A stretch of 64,000 nt of DNA from JAJDOD01 sp039024895 (GTDB lineage Bacteria; Pseudomonadota; Alphaproteobacteria; Rhodobacterales; Rhodobacteraceae): NCBI GenBank assembly GCA_039024895.1, contig JBCCPJ010000001.1, positions 359,043-423,042 of the forward strand. Direction: 5' to 3'. A program made the translations under genes and the position numbers. The stretch's first letter is position 1. Every line of letters starts with the position of its first letter. The notes beneath the pieces were generated by a model. It had not been told where the DNA came from, did no database searches, and saw only the letters and a program-made list of their open reading frames with translations. This document shows, in pieces, positions 50,633-59,320 of the stretch.

Positions 50633-52315
50633 CTAGCCTAAAAGCCTCCGCGCGATCACCTGCGCCTGGATCTCTGCCGCGCCCTCAAAGATATTCAGAA
50701 TGCGTGCATCGCACAGGATGCGGCTGATCGAATACTCGAGCGCAAATCCGTTGCCCCCGTGGATCTGTAAACCGTTGTCTGCAGCAGCCCAGGCCACGCG
50801 CGCGCCAAGCAGCTTGGCCATACCGGCTTCCAGATCACAGCGACGCTCCGCATCTTTCTCGCGTGCAGAGAAATACGTGAGCTGACGCGCCACCATGATC
50901 TCTACAGCCATCAAAGCGAGTTTCGATGCGACGCGAGGGAACTCGATCAACGACTTGCCGAACTGTTTGCGGTCCTCGGCATACTGCATTGATACATCCA
51001 AGGCCGATTGCGCAACCCCAATGGCGCGCGCGGCTGTTTGAATGCGCGCGCTCTCAAAAGTCTGCATAAGCTGTTTGAAGCCCTGGCCTTCCACATCGCC
51101 CAGCAGGTTTTCGCCATCCACTTTGAAATCGTCAAAATTGACCGTGTATTCTTTCATCCCGCGATAGCCGAGAACTTCGATCTCACCGCCCGAGATGCCT
51201 GCATCCTGCCACGGCGCTTCATCGGTGCCCGGCGTTTTCTCTGCCAGAAACATGGAAAGACCCTTGTAATCGGACGTGTCAGGCACGGATCGCGCAAGTA
51301 CCGTCATCACATGAGTTCGGGCGGCGTGTGTGATCCAGGTCTTGTTTCCATTGAGGACCCAATCATCCCCGACTTTGACCGCTTTGGTACGCAACGCCCC
51401 AAGATCCGACCCGGTATTCGGCTCAGTAAACACGGCCGTCGGAAGGATTTCACCGGATGCAAGTCCGGGCAACCACTTCGCCTTCTGCGCATCAGTACCG
51501 CCACATAGGATGAGTTCAGCGGCGATTTCCGAACGTGTTCCCAACGAACCTACACCAATGTAGCCGCGGGAAAGCTCCTCCGAGACAACACACATCGACG
51601 TTTTTGAGAAACCAAATCCGCCGTGCTCTTCAGGGATGGTTAAGCCGAAAACGCCCATCTCGGCCAATTCCGAAATGACCTCCAAGGGGATCAACTCATC
51701 CTTAAGATGCCATTCGTGGGCGTAGGGCTCGACTTTATCCTTCGCATAGCGGCGGAACTGTTCGCGGATCATCTCCAACTCATCGTCCAGCCCTGAGGCA
51801 CCTACTGTGATTTCCGCTTTTCGGTCACGCATGCACGCCACCAAACGCATCCGGGCCGCCTCGGTGTTCCCTTCTTGCGTCAGGCGCATAACCGCTTCTG
51901 ACATCATCAAACGTTGATCGTCTTGCGTAAGGCCTAAGTCCTGAGGACGGAGAAGCTCACCCTGATTCATCGGCAGACCGCCATAAATCTGCCAGAGATA
52001 CTCGCCGAACGCGATTTGATGGATCAGTTTTTCTGTTTCACCAAACTTACCATCGGCATCAAGCGCCTCTGCCCATGCCTGCATTTGACGAAGGGCTTCG
52101 ACATACGTGGCAAACCAAGCCAAGCCGTGTGTCGCCGTTTGATCAGCATCCATCAACGCCGAGCTGACTTTACCGCCATCGCTCACCCGGGCATGAACGA
52201 CGCTAGTGGCACGGTCAAGAAGCGATTCGATGGGTCCGATAGCATCGCGTGTGAGGTCCAAGAGCCCCTCAATAATAGGGGTTTCGCTCATTTGATGACT
52301 GCCATCATGCGCCAT
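50633..52315 (-). CDS. mcd: (2S)-methylsuccinyl-CoA dehydrogenase
   Basis: 560-residue flavoprotein of the acyl-CoA dehydrogenase superfamily, far longer than the usual 380. The N-terminal extension (about 170 residues, ISxx-type DRATSVVHARVSD, then TATHGLAWFATYVEALRQMQAW) is the hallmark of Mcd, which oxidises methylsuccinyl-CoA to mesaconyl-C1-CoA in the ethylmalonyl-CoA pathway. The dehydrogenase core has AVFTEPNTGSDLGALRTKA and NIFEGAAEIQAQV with the catalytic Glu. ATG 52315 follows AGGTAGGAG. This pathway replaces the glyoxylate cycle and shares crotonyl-CoA with PHB metabolism. Confidence 0.92.
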   Translation of the reverse strand: MAHDGSHQMSETPIIEGLLDLTRDAIGPIESLLDRATSVVHARVSDGGKVSSALMDADQTATHGLAWFATYVEALRQMQAWAEALDADGKFGETEKLIHQIAFGEYLWQIYGGLPMNQGELLRPQDLGLTQDDQRLMMSEAVMRLTQEGNTEAARMRLVACMRDRKAEITVGASGLDDELEMIREQFRRYAKDKVEPYAHEWHLKDELIPLEVISELAEMGVFGLTIPEEHGGFGFSKTSMCVVSEELSRGYIGVGSLGTRSEIAAELILCGGTDAQKAKWLPGLASGEILPTAVFTEPNTGSDLGALRTKAVKVGDDWVLNGNKTWITHAARTHVMTVLARSVPDTSDYKGLSMFLAEKTPGTDEAPWQDAGISGGEIEVLGYRGMKEYTVNFDDFKVDGENLLGDVEGQGFKQLMQTFESARIQTAARAIGVAQSALDVSMQYAEDRKQFGKSLIEFPRVASKLALMAVEIMVARQLTYFSAREKDAERRCDLEAGMAKLLGARVAWAAADNGLQIHGGNGFALEYSISRILCDARILNIFEGAAEIQAQVIARRLLG

Positions 52316-52463
52316 TTTACACTCCTACCTTTCTGCACCTGCGAAGTGGTAAAGTCTATGCAGTCGCAGCGCAAGAAGATTTCAACTGTCGTATGAATTT
52401 TGAACAATAGTGTCTCTTTCATTTGTCCTTTTACTGAACAATCCACTTCTATACGCACGGTTT

Positions 52464-53225
52464 ATGCCCTTCGAATTGCCACTCGTCATTTTTGCCGCCG
52501 CTGTCGGGCTGGCTTTCTTTGCCGGTGTCGTGAAAGGGACAACAGGCTTTGCGCTCCCAATGATCATGATCTCCGGTATCGGCTCTTTCCTGCCACCTGA
52601 ACAGGCCCTTGCTGGCCTAATCCTCCCCGCTTTGGTTTCGAACGTATGGCAAGCAGCACGACAAGGTCTCAGCGCGGCACTCATTTCGGCGCGCATACAT
52701 TGGCGCTATTTGGCCGTTGTCTTGGTTTGCCTGGTGATCAGCGCACAGTTTGTCACAAGACTCCCCACGTCGGTTCTATTTCTTATCCTGGGGGTTCCTG
52801 TAACCTGCTTCGCTGCGCTTCAATTGCTCGGCTGGCGTCCAAACATTCGCCCGGATCAGCGTACTTCGGCAGAACTTGGCGTAGGCGCCTTCGCCGGCAC
52901 GCTCGGCGGCCTTTCCGGCGTTTGGGGACCGCCGACCGTTATGTACCTGACGGCGTTGAACCTTCCCAAGCTGGAACATGTGCGCGTTCAGGGTGTGGTC
53001 TATGCCACGGGCGCCATCATGCTGACCTTGGCGCATTTGCGAAGCGGCGTTCTGAATAGCGAGGGACTTGGATTTTCGGCCCTGCTTGTTCTACCTGCCT
53101 TGGTCGGCGTGGCGTGCGGCTTCGCCATTCAAGATCGGCTCAACCAGGAGCGTTTCCGTTGGGCGATCTTGGTTGTGCTCGCGTTTGCAGGGCTGAACTT
53201 GATACGACGCGGACTGGTAAGTTAA
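52464..53225 (+). CDS. TSUP family (TauE/SafE-type) exporter
   Basis: 253-residue membrane protein with about eight helices. The duplicated TauE/SafE pattern is seen in AFFAGVVKGTTGFALPMIM and GAFAGTLGGLSGVWGPPTVMYL. It probably exports sulfite, sulfoacetate or another organic anion, as relatives do. ATG 52464 (MPFELPL) starts just before the first helix; an upstream GTG is less convincing. Its stop overlaps the convergent HAD gene (TTAA). Confidence 0.84.
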   Translation: MPFELPLVIFAAAVGLAFFAGVVKGTTGFALPMIMISGIGSFLPPEQALAGLILPALVSNVWQAARQGLSAALISARIHWRYLAVVLVCLVISAQFVTRLPTSVLFLILGVPVTCFAALQLLGWRPNIRPDQRTSAELGVGAFAGTLGGLSGVWGPPTVMYLTALNLPKLEHVRVQGVVYATGAIMLTLAHLRSGVLNSEGLGFSALLVLPALVGVACGFAIQDRLNQERFRWAILVVLAFAGLNLIRRGLVS

Positions 53226-54094
53226 CGCAGATACCCCATCGAATAGGTCGGCGTCATTTGGATTTCTTCTACATATGCCTGGAGCGCCGCAGGATCAGGC
53301 TGCCGTTCCGTCCCGGTTTCTGTCGCCGCCAGCCCACCCGTTATGAAGAGCGCATCGATATCTTCGCCAAGCGCTCCACGGATATCGGTCAAGATACCGT
53401 CGCCGATAGCGAGTATGCGGCTGTCGGGAGGAAGCGGCCCTATTTCTTCCAGTCTTCGACGCGCGAGATCGTAAATCGGGGGATGCGGCTTGCCGAAATA
53501 AAGGCTCTCTCCACCCATCTCCACGTAAAGCTTGGCCAAGGCACCAGCGCACCACTCGCGCTTTTCGCCACGGTCCACCACGATGTCAGGGTTGGCGCAT
53601 AGGAGCTTTAGCCCTTTTTGCTTGGCGAAAAGAAACTCTGGTCGATTAACATCCGGGTCCGCTGACGGATCAAAAGGACCGAGGCAGGCAATTCCTTCCG
53701 CCTCATCGAGGGAAACACGCGAAATCTGGACAGGATCATCAAGCAGCTTTATGGGCTCAAAAAAGGGCAGGTCAAAATCCTGGCCCATGAACCAGACTCT
53801 TTCACCAACGACACCACGGAACATTGCGGTGCGCGCACTGTCTCCACTGGTTGCAATTGTGTCCCAACAATCATCCGGCACCTTAAAGGTGATCAGCTGT
53901 TTCGCGACTTCGGCCCGTGCGCGCGGCGCATTGGTCAACAGTACGACCTTGCCCCCTTTTGCGCGAAAGGCACGAAGCGCCTCAACGGCCTCCGGAAACG
54001 CCTCAATTCCATTGTGCAGACAGCCCCAAAGATCACAGAACACAGCGTCATACCGGTCCGAGACCTCTGACAGAGCTTCAATGATTTGCGTCAT
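53222..54094 (-). CDS. HAD superfamily hydrolase, IIA subfamily (TIGR01459-like)
   Basis: 290-residue phosphatase. The nucleophile motif FCDLWGCLHNG (residues 20-30), LLTNAPRARAEV (motif II Thr), GKPHPPIYDLA (motif III Lys) and AIGDGILTDIRGA (motif IV Asp) are intact. The DLWGCLHNG version is typical of the TIGR01459 alphaproteobacterial group; the substrate is unknown. Its ATG shares one base with the ppaC stop region, so the two genes are coupled. Confidence 0.87.
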   Translation of the reverse strand: MTQIIEALSEVSDRYDAVFCDLWGCLHNGIEAFPEAVEALRAFRAKGGKVVLLTNAPRARAEVAKQLITFKVPDDCWDTIATSGDSARTAMFRGVVGERVWFMGQDFDLPFFEPIKLLDDPVQISRVSLDEAEGIACLGPFDPSADPDVNRPEFLFAKQKGLKLLCANPDIVVDRGEKREWCAGALAKLYVEMGGESLYFGKPHPPIYDLARRRLEEIGPLPPDSRILAIGDGILTDIRGALGEDIDALFITGGLAATETGTERQPDPAALQAYVEEIQMTPTYSMGYLR

Positions 54095-55014
54095 CAGACT
54101 TTCAAAGCCGGAATGATCTGTTTCTTTCGGCTAATAATACCTGGCAAACTCACCAGCTCGCCTTCAACCGTGACGCCAAAGCTCTTCTCTGCCACCGATT
54201 TCACAAACTCGTTGGGAACGAAGAGGACGGATTCCTCGCTCAGAATATCCACAAGGAAGAACAGAACCTGATCAACACCGTCTTCTTCTGCAACGGTGGC
54301 CATGTCTTCCATCAGTCCCGCCTTTCGAGACAGCACCATGGTCGGTGATGTTGTCTCAAGCACCGAAACCCGGAACTTTTTGCCGTCGACCTCGTACGAC
54401 TTACTGTCCATACGAAGCAATTCAGCATCTGAATATGAAGAAACATCAGACTTTGCGGCAAACATCTCGGCCGCATAATCCGGTATGGACAAGCCCAGCT
54501 CAGCCGCCAGTTGCGTGGCCAATTCGCGATCCACATCCGTCGTCGTCGGTGAGCGAAATTCCAGCGTATCCGACAGGATGCACGACAACATCGCGCCCTT
54601 TATTGGGACTGGCATCTTCTTAGCGTCGTCGCCCATCAGATCATACATAATGGTCGCCGTGCACGCGACGGGGCGAACGGTTATGTTGATTGGCCCTTTG
54701 GTCTTCAACCCACCTTGCAACATGTGGTGATCAATGACCTCAGTCACCATCGCGTCATTCACCCCGTCAGGCAATTCAGCAACGTTGTTCGTGTCAACGA
54801 TCACACAGGTGTCGCCTTCGCCCACATCTTGGAGAACCTCGGGCTTATCAATTTTCCAACGGCTAAGAACAAAGAGAGCTTCAGAATTTGGCTCGCCCAA
54901 AAGACGGGGCTCAGCCGGCATGTCGCGACATTCATTAAGATACCACGCCCAGATGATCGGTGACCCGGTTGAGTCGGTATCAGGGGATTTGTGGCCAAAC
55001 ACTTTGATGGTCAT
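54094..55014 (-). CDS. ppaC: Manganese-dependent inorganic pyrophosphatase
   Basis: 306-residue DHH-family (class II) pyrophosphatase. Metal ligands are visible in KVFGHKSPDTDSTGS (residues 4-18), VIVDTNN (about 71) and the DHH motif VIDHHMLQGG (about 94). The C-terminal DHHA2 domain contains SRKAGLMED and SRKKQIIPAL. It hydrolyses PPi in the cytoplasm. Overlaps the HAD gene by one base. Confidence 0.93.
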   Translation of the reverse strand: MTIKVFGHKSPDTDSTGSPIIWAWYLNECRDMPAEPRLLGEPNSEALFVLSRWKIDKPEVLQDVGEGDTCVIVDTNNVAELPDGVNDAMVTEVIDHHMLQGGLKTKGPINITVRPVACTATIMYDLMGDDAKKMPVPIKGAMLSCILSDTLEFRSPTTTDVDRELATQLAAELGLSIPDYAAEMFAAKSDVSSYSDAELLRMDSKSYEVDGKKFRVSVLETTSPTMVLSRKAGLMEDMATVAEEDGVDQVLFFLVDILSEESVLFVPNEFVKSVAEKSFGVTVEGELVSLPGIISRKKQIIPALKV

Positions 55015-55122
55015 GAGAAAAGTCTCGCTGATGGCTCATTTTCCGTTCTCTTAGCTTGTCGCACAGCCCTTGTCACGTAATGGCAGCCGGGCGTAGGGTC
55101 ACACCCAAAAGGCGAGAAAACC

Positions 55123-55773
55123 GTGCAGGAAACCGAGCTCTATGCTCCCGTAAAATCCTTCCTTGAAGGACAGGGCTATACAGTCAAGGCTGAAGTCGGG
55201 GCAGCGGATGTTGTCGCGTGTCGCGCCAATGAAGAGCCTGTCATCATTGAACTTAAGGCCAACTTCTCATTGTCGCTTATTCATCAAGCGGTCTCGCGCC
55301 AAAGCATAACTGATAACGTCTATATTGCTGCACCACGCGGAACCGGTCGACGCTTTGTATCGTCACTGAAACAGATGAAAACACTGTGTCGTCGCCTAGG
55401 CTTGGGCCTTTTGACGGTTCGTCTGAAGGATATGCACTTGGAAGTGCATTGCGACCCTGCCCCCTTCACACCCAGAAAATCTAAAAATCGGCGGGCTCTC
55501 CTGCTTCGCGAGTTTGCAAAGCGCGAAGGCGATCCAAATCAGGGTGGTGCAACACGTATGGGTTTGGTGACAGCGTATCGCCAAGATGCCATGCGATGCG
55601 CAAACCACTTGGCAACAGCGGGTCCGTCTAAAGGGCGCGATGTGGCGCGTGAAACCGGGGTAGAAAAAGCGACCAGGCTTATGGCCGACAATCACTACGG
55701 CTGGTTCTCTCGCGTCGACAAGGGCATCTACGATCTGACCGATTGCGGACGTAAAGCGGTTTCGGCCAACTGA
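55123..55773 (+). CDS. DUF2161 protein, PD-(D/E)XK nuclease-like fold
   Basis: 216-residue protein of the DUF2161 family, annotated as a PD-(D/E)XK-type phosphodiesterase. The putative active site is AADVVACRANEEPVIIELKANF with Asp and the E-x-K pair near residues 27-46. The C-terminal half is a basic winged-helix-like region (GRDVARETGVEKATRLMADNHYGWFSRVDKGIYDL). Start is GTG at 55123. The stop overlaps the recO ATG (TGATG), so the two are translationally coupled. The nucleic-acid target is unknown. Confidence 0.82.
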   Translation: MQETELYAPVKSFLEGQGYTVKAEVGAADVVACRANEEPVIIELKANFSLSLIHQAVSRQSITDNVYIAAPRGTGRRFVSSLKQMKTLCRRLGLGLLTVRLKDMHLEVHCDPAPFTPRKSKNRRALLLREFAKREGDPNQGGATRMGLVTAYRQDAMRCANHLATAGPSKGRDVARETGVEKATRLMADNHYGWFSRVDKGIYDLTDCGRKAVSAN

Positions 55774-56486
55774 TGGAGTGGCGCGAAGAAGGGATTTTGC
55801 TCCGCCGTTCGCTCCATGGAGAAAATAGTGCAATTATTGAATTGTTTACGCACGATCACGGCCGACACGCCGGGATTGTGAGAGGAGGCTCCTCTCGAAA
55901 AATGGCGGCTGTGCTGCAACCAGGTACGCAGGTCGCGGTGTCATGGCGTGCACGCCTCGAAGATCACCTTGGAACCTATACTGTTGAGGCCAAGAAATCC
56001 CGCGCGTATCTCATGAACGATCGCAAGACCTTAGCGGGCTTAAACGCCCTTACCGGGTTATTGTCGTTTTCCTTGCCGGAACGTGAGCCGCACGGCGCGC
56101 TTTACGACCAGACGTTGACTGTCCTCGACATGATGGACGGCGACTACTGGCACCTGGCTTACTTGCGTTGGGAATTATCATTGCTCGATGAGCTTGGGTT
56201 CGGTCTCGACCTGAAAACATGTGCCGTCACCGGAGCCACCACGGGGTTGACCTTTGTCTCTCCAAAGTCCGGACGCGCCGTTGCGATGGGTGCTGCCGGT
56301 GAATGGGCCGACAAACTGCTCCCGCTCTCTCCAGCCCTGACCGGACAAAGCGCGGATATTGAAGATGTATGCGAAGGTTTGCGCCTCACCGGGTACTTTT
56401 TGAACAAGCGTCTGGCACCAGCACTCGGTAACAGGGCGCTGCCGAATGCACGACAACGCCTTGTCGATCAGCTTAGCCGGATTTGA
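55773..56486 (+). CDS. recO: DNA repair protein RecO
   Basis: 237-residue recombination mediator that loads RecA with RecR. The N-terminal OB-fold reads MEWREEGILLRRSLHGENSAIIELFT in pieces, followed by GRHAGIVRGG. The helical middle has LGFGLDLKTCAVTG, the alphaproteobacterial form of the zinc-finger region, which retains one cysteine here, and the C-terminal RLVDQLSR. Size is normal. Coupled to a DUF2161 nuclease-like gene. Confidence 0.93.
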   Translation: MEWREEGILLRRSLHGENSAIIELFTHDHGRHAGIVRGGSSRKMAAVLQPGTQVAVSWRARLEDHLGTYTVEAKKSRAYLMNDRKTLAGLNALTGLLSFSLPEREPHGALYDQTLTVLDMMDGDYWHLAYLRWELSLLDELGFGLDLKTCAVTGATTGLTFVSPKSGRAVAMGAAGEWADKLLPLSPALTGQSADIEDVCEGLRLTGYFLNKRLAPALGNRALPNARQRLVDQLSRI

Positions 56487-56487
56487 C

Positions 56488-57234
56488 CTACTCCCAGAAA
56501 ACGGAGCCGCGATAAATCCGTTTCTTCATGGGGGTACCATCAGGTCGCAGCGGGATGCCTTCCGCATTCACACTTGGTTCATCCTTTGGCGTTGGCTCGC
56601 CTACGGCTTCATGCGCCGCGCTTGCCACTCGGCTCGCCAACAGCTCTCTTGACCCGCGAAATCCACCACGGCGCTTCTTGCCCAATCCAAGGATGGAGCC
56701 AAGGCCACCTTCTTCCCTTGGCACCTCGTCCACTTGATGCTGTTCCGACGCGTCGTTCTGGTCGGGCACACCACTGCTCACGCCGTCGATTTCAAGAGGT
56801 TGCGATGTCACGCGAGGTGTCTCGGCTACAGCTTCAACAGAAGGTTCGCTTTCAAGAGCATCGTCGGCAAAACCCTCCTGCTCTATCGCCTTCTCTATCG
56901 CTTTGCCAAATATCCCGAGGCCGACGTGCAGTTTAACAAGTTGACCGCGCTGCAGTTGGGGAGCCAACACAGCGAGCAACCCACCCTCAATAGAACGCAC
57001 AATGAAGCTGTGATTAGCAAAATCGATCATCACCTCACCGAAGTCGTAGCCTTCGTCTCCCAAAATTGTGGTCTGCTCAAAGATCTCCGAAAACGTCTCC
57101 AGAATAGCCTCAACATCAATAATGTCGTAGGGCGACTCTAGATTGTGTTGAAGCTGCCCGTTATGGGTCACCATCGCGCCGATGACGTCTGGATGCCGCT
57201 CGACAATTTTGTCGAGGGTGTCTTTAACCGCCAT
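56488..57234 (-). CDS. Roadblock/LC7-like domain protein with extended tail
   Basis: 248 residues. The N-terminal about 115 residues (VIGAMVTHNGQLQHNLESP, MIDFANHSFIVRSIEGGLLAVLA, LVKLHVGLGIFGKAIEKAIEQ) have the length and strand pattern of a Roadblock/LC7 domain, which in bacteria forms dimers and can act as a GTPase-activating partner (MglB type). The rest is an acidic, Ser/Glu-rich linker and a basic end with KKRRGGFRGSRE and RPDGTPMKKRIYRGSVFW. ATG 57234 follows AAGGAGGTG. Overlaps the other Roadblock gene by 11 bases. No GTPase gene is next to it. Confidence 0.7.
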   Translation of the reverse strand: MAVKDTLDKIVERHPDVIGAMVTHNGQLQHNLESPYDIIDVEAILETFSEIFEQTTILGDEGYDFGEVMIDFANHSFIVRSIEGGLLAVLAPQLQRGQLVKLHVGLGIFGKAIEKAIEQEGFADDALESEPSVEAVAETPRVTSQPLEIDGVSSGVPDQNDASEQHQVDEVPREEGGLGSILGLGKKRRGGFRGSRELLASRVASAAHEAVGEPTPKDEPSVNAEGIPLRPDGTPMKKRIYRGSVFWE

Positions 57235-57580
57235 GACGCACCTCCTTGCGACCGCCATTTGCGTTATCGCGCAAGACGATCATATTTGCGGTTCTCAGGG
57301 CCTCGGTGTGCATTTCCCGTGACCCCTTCATAAATGTAATTGATGGTCTAATTTCACTTTCGCTAAGCTCAGCGCCAATTTTGGATGCAAGGTCAATTGC
57401 GTTCGAACAAACGGCTGTTACCGTTTCCGAAACACCTTCGCTTATGACCTCGATACCGTCGGCGTTGAACACTGACCAGCCGCGCACGGCGTCGTCAGCA
57501 ACCGCCGATTTAATTGTCTTTATCTCTTCCCCATCAAGCACCGACGAAAGCGCGTCGGTATGCTTCTTGAACAAACGCAT
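57224..57580 (-). CDS. Small Roadblock/LC7-like protein
   Basis: 118 residues. It starts MRLFKKHTDALSSVLDGEE and has the compact strand-helix pattern WSVFNADGIEVISEGVSETVTAVCSNAIDLASKIGAEL, followed by IRPSITFMKGSREMHTEALRTANMIVLRD, a pattern consistent with a single Roadblock/LC7 domain. It is the first gene of a two-gene minus-strand operon; its 3' end overlaps the larger Roadblock gene. The family call is from fold-like pattern only and is weaker than for the partner. Confidence 0.6.
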   Translation of the reverse strand: MRLFKKHTDALSSVLDGEEIKTIKSAVADDAVRGWSVFNADGIEVISEGVSETVTAVCSNAIDLASKIGAELSESEIRPSITFMKGSREMHTEALRTANMIVLRDNANGGRKEVRHGG

Positions 57581-57841
57581 GGGACTACTCCACTTTACCT
57601 AGCGACAATTTGAACTAGGTTTTCGCGACTTTTCTGTGGCGCAGCGTGGTTCTTTCCTTGCAATCTTGTCGACAAAAAGGCGGCTTCGGATTGTAAGGTG
57701 CCGAAACTGCACAAAAACTCGACGATGGTTAACAAAAACCGCGATTGTTCGCGTGCTGTAGGAAATACCAAGCCTGTTTTTTCTGATTCGGTATCAATGC
57801 GGCTGTATTTTGCACTTTGTGCCAGAAACGTCTGCCACAAT
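57581..57841. other. Intergenic stretch with promoter of the Roadblock operon
   Basis: About 260 bases between the small Roadblock gene start and the rplA terminator. The stretch is AT-rich near 57700-57800 and should contain the promoter for the minus-strand Roadblock pair. A 104-codon minus-strand frame crosses the region but includes the terminator of rplA and has no recognisable motif, so I do not call it. No RNA gene is visible. Confidence 0.4.
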
Positions 57842-57872
57842 AGAAAAAGGCAGGCGTTTACGCCTGCCTTTA
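57842..57872 (-). terminator. Rho-independent terminator of rplK-rplA
   Basis: Eleven-base perfect stem AAAGGCAGGCG / CGCCTGCCTTT with a four-base loop at 57846-57871. On the minus strand it is followed by a run of U residues interrupted by C (TTTTTCTA). It lies 22 bases after the rplA stop. Confidence 0.92.
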
Positions 57873-57892
57873 CGTGGTTAGCTGACGGCCAA

Positions 57893-58591
57893 TTAGTTCC
57901 CGGTGGCACTTACAACATCAATTGAAATACCAGGGCCCATCGTCGACGACAGAGCGACCTTCTTCATGTAGGTGCCCTTCGCCCCGGTCGGCTTGGCTTT
58001 TGAAACCGCGTCGACAAATGCGCGGACATTCTCAACCAATTTGCCCTCGTCAAAGGAAGCCTTGCCCACACCTGCGTGGACGACACCACCTTTTTCGGCC
58101 TTGAACTGGACCTGACCGCCTTTTGCTGCCTGAACAGCCTCCTTCACGTCCATCGTAACCGTGCCCACCTTCGGGTTCGGCATTAGGTTACGCGGACCAA
58201 GGACCTTACCAAGCCGGCCGACGATTGGCATCATGTCCGGTGTGGCGATGCAACGATCGAACTCGATTGTGCCGCCCTGCACCGTCTCCATCAGGTCTTC
58301 CGCACCGACGATGTCAGCACCGGCTTCCTTCGCCTCTTCGGCTTTCGGCCCGCGTGCGAAAACTGCAACGTGCACTGACTTCCCTGTCCCATTCGGCAGA
58401 TCAACGGTGCCGCGCACCATCTGGTCCGCATGACGTGTGTCCACGCCGAGGTTCATCGCGATCTCAATCGTCTCATCGAACTTTGCCTTGGCGTTCGATT
58501 TGACAAGGCTCACAGCTTCTTCGACAGAAACTTCATCCTTACCAGAAAAAGCCTCTCGTGCCGCTTTCGTTCGTTTCCCAAGCTTTGCCAT
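57893..58591 (-). CDS. rplA: 50S ribosomal protein L1
   Basis: 232-residue L1 that forms the mobile L1 stalk and represses its own operon by binding the leader mRNA in E. coli. The conserved start AKLGKRTKAAREAF and motifs DTRHADQMVRGTVDLPNGTG, VGRLGKVLGPRNLMPNPKVGTV and FKAEKGGVVHAGVGK are complete. Preceded by rplK with a three-base spacer and followed by a strong terminator. Confidence 0.98.
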   Translation of the reverse strand: MAKLGKRTKAAREAFSGKDEVSVEEAVSLVKSNAKAKFDETIEIAMNLGVDTRHADQMVRGTVDLPNGTGKSVHVAVFARGPKAEEAKEAGADIVGAEDLMETVQGGTIEFDRCIATPDMMPIVGRLGKVLGPRNLMPNPKVGTVTMDVKEAVQAAKGGQVQFKAEKGGVVHAGVGKASFDEGKLVENVRAFVDAVSKAKPTGAKGTYMKKVALSSTMGPGISIDVVSATGN

Positions 58592-58594
58592 GAT

Positions 58595-59023
58595 CTACCC
58601 TTTCACCTCGATGCCCATCGACTTGGCAGAACCAAGAATGATCTTCATCGCCTGTTCAACGTCGTTTGCCGAGAGGTCTTTCATCTTGGCTTCTGCGATT
58701 TCGCGAACTTGCTTCGTCGTCACCGTACCAACAGTTTCACGCGATGGATTGTTGGCACCGGACTTCAGCTTTGCGGCTTTCTTCAGAAAGTAAGACGCAG
58801 GTGGCGTCTTGATGTCCATCGAGAAGGACTTGTCCTGATAATAGGTGATGATCGTAGGGCAGGGTGCGCCCGGCTCCATCTCCTGCGTTTTGGCGTTAAA
58901 CGCTTTGCAGAATTCCATGATGTTGATGCCGCGCTGACCCAAGGCCGGACCGACCGGCGGGGACGGGTTTGCTTGTCCGGCAGGCACCTGAAGTTTCATG
59001 GTGCCAGCAACTTTCTTGGCCAT
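58595..59023 (-). CDS. rplK: 50S ribosomal protein L11
   Basis: 142-residue L11 of the GTPase-associated centre, needed for RelA/RSH activation by stalled ribosomes. LQVPAGQANPSPPVGPALGQRGINIMEFCKAFN is the conserved N-terminus, given in pieces as PAGQANPSPPVGPALGQRG and the following NIMEF. The C-terminal KMKDLSANDVEQAMKIILGSAKSMGI closes the protein. ATG 59023 follows AGAGGAG; a perfect palindrome lies 24 bases upstream. Confidence 0.98.
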   Translation of the reverse strand: MAKKVAGTMKLQVPAGQANPSPPVGPALGQRGINIMEFCKAFNAKTQEMEPGAPCPTIITYYQDKSFSMDIKTPPASYFLKKAAKLKSGANNPSRETVGTVTTKQVREIAEAKMKDLSANDVEQAMKIILGSAKSMGIEVKG

Positions 59024-59046
59024 AAGACCAACTCCTCTTCTCAACA

Positions 59047-59068
59047 CTTTCAATACGCGTATTGAAAG
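59047..59068. promoter_or_regulatory. 22-bp perfect palindrome in the rplK leader
   Basis: Starting at 59047 the half-site CTTTCAATACG is followed immediately by its exact reverse complement CGTATTGAAAG, with no spacer. It lies 24 bases upstream of the rplK start and 253 bases before the divergent sulfotransferase start. It could be an operator for a dimeric repressor, or an mRNA hairpin linked to L1 autoregulation of the L11 operon. Spacerless palindromes fold poorly in RNA, so a protein operator is favoured. Confidence 0.7.
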
Positions 59069-59320
59069 CTTGGGTTGATGTGGTCCGGTCTGGACGTCGC
59101 GACGCCCGCGCCTTCCACGGGTATGACTGCGTTACAGCCTTACGCGAGATACTCGCCGTTGCTTACGAATTCAAGGTGTTTCGAACCGCGCCTCACCCGC
59201 AGGCGTAATCGGCTTGCAACTTACCCAAAAGGAAGCCTACGAAGCACACAGAGTCATCCGGGCAGTACCGGCAGAACAACCGCCGCCGGACGCACTTATA
59301 ACGCGGGGCGAGAAACCCAA

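Noticed and set aside
57595..57909. 104-codon minus-strand frame after rplA
   Set aside because: It includes the rplA terminator stem and the rplA stop region and shows no domain.
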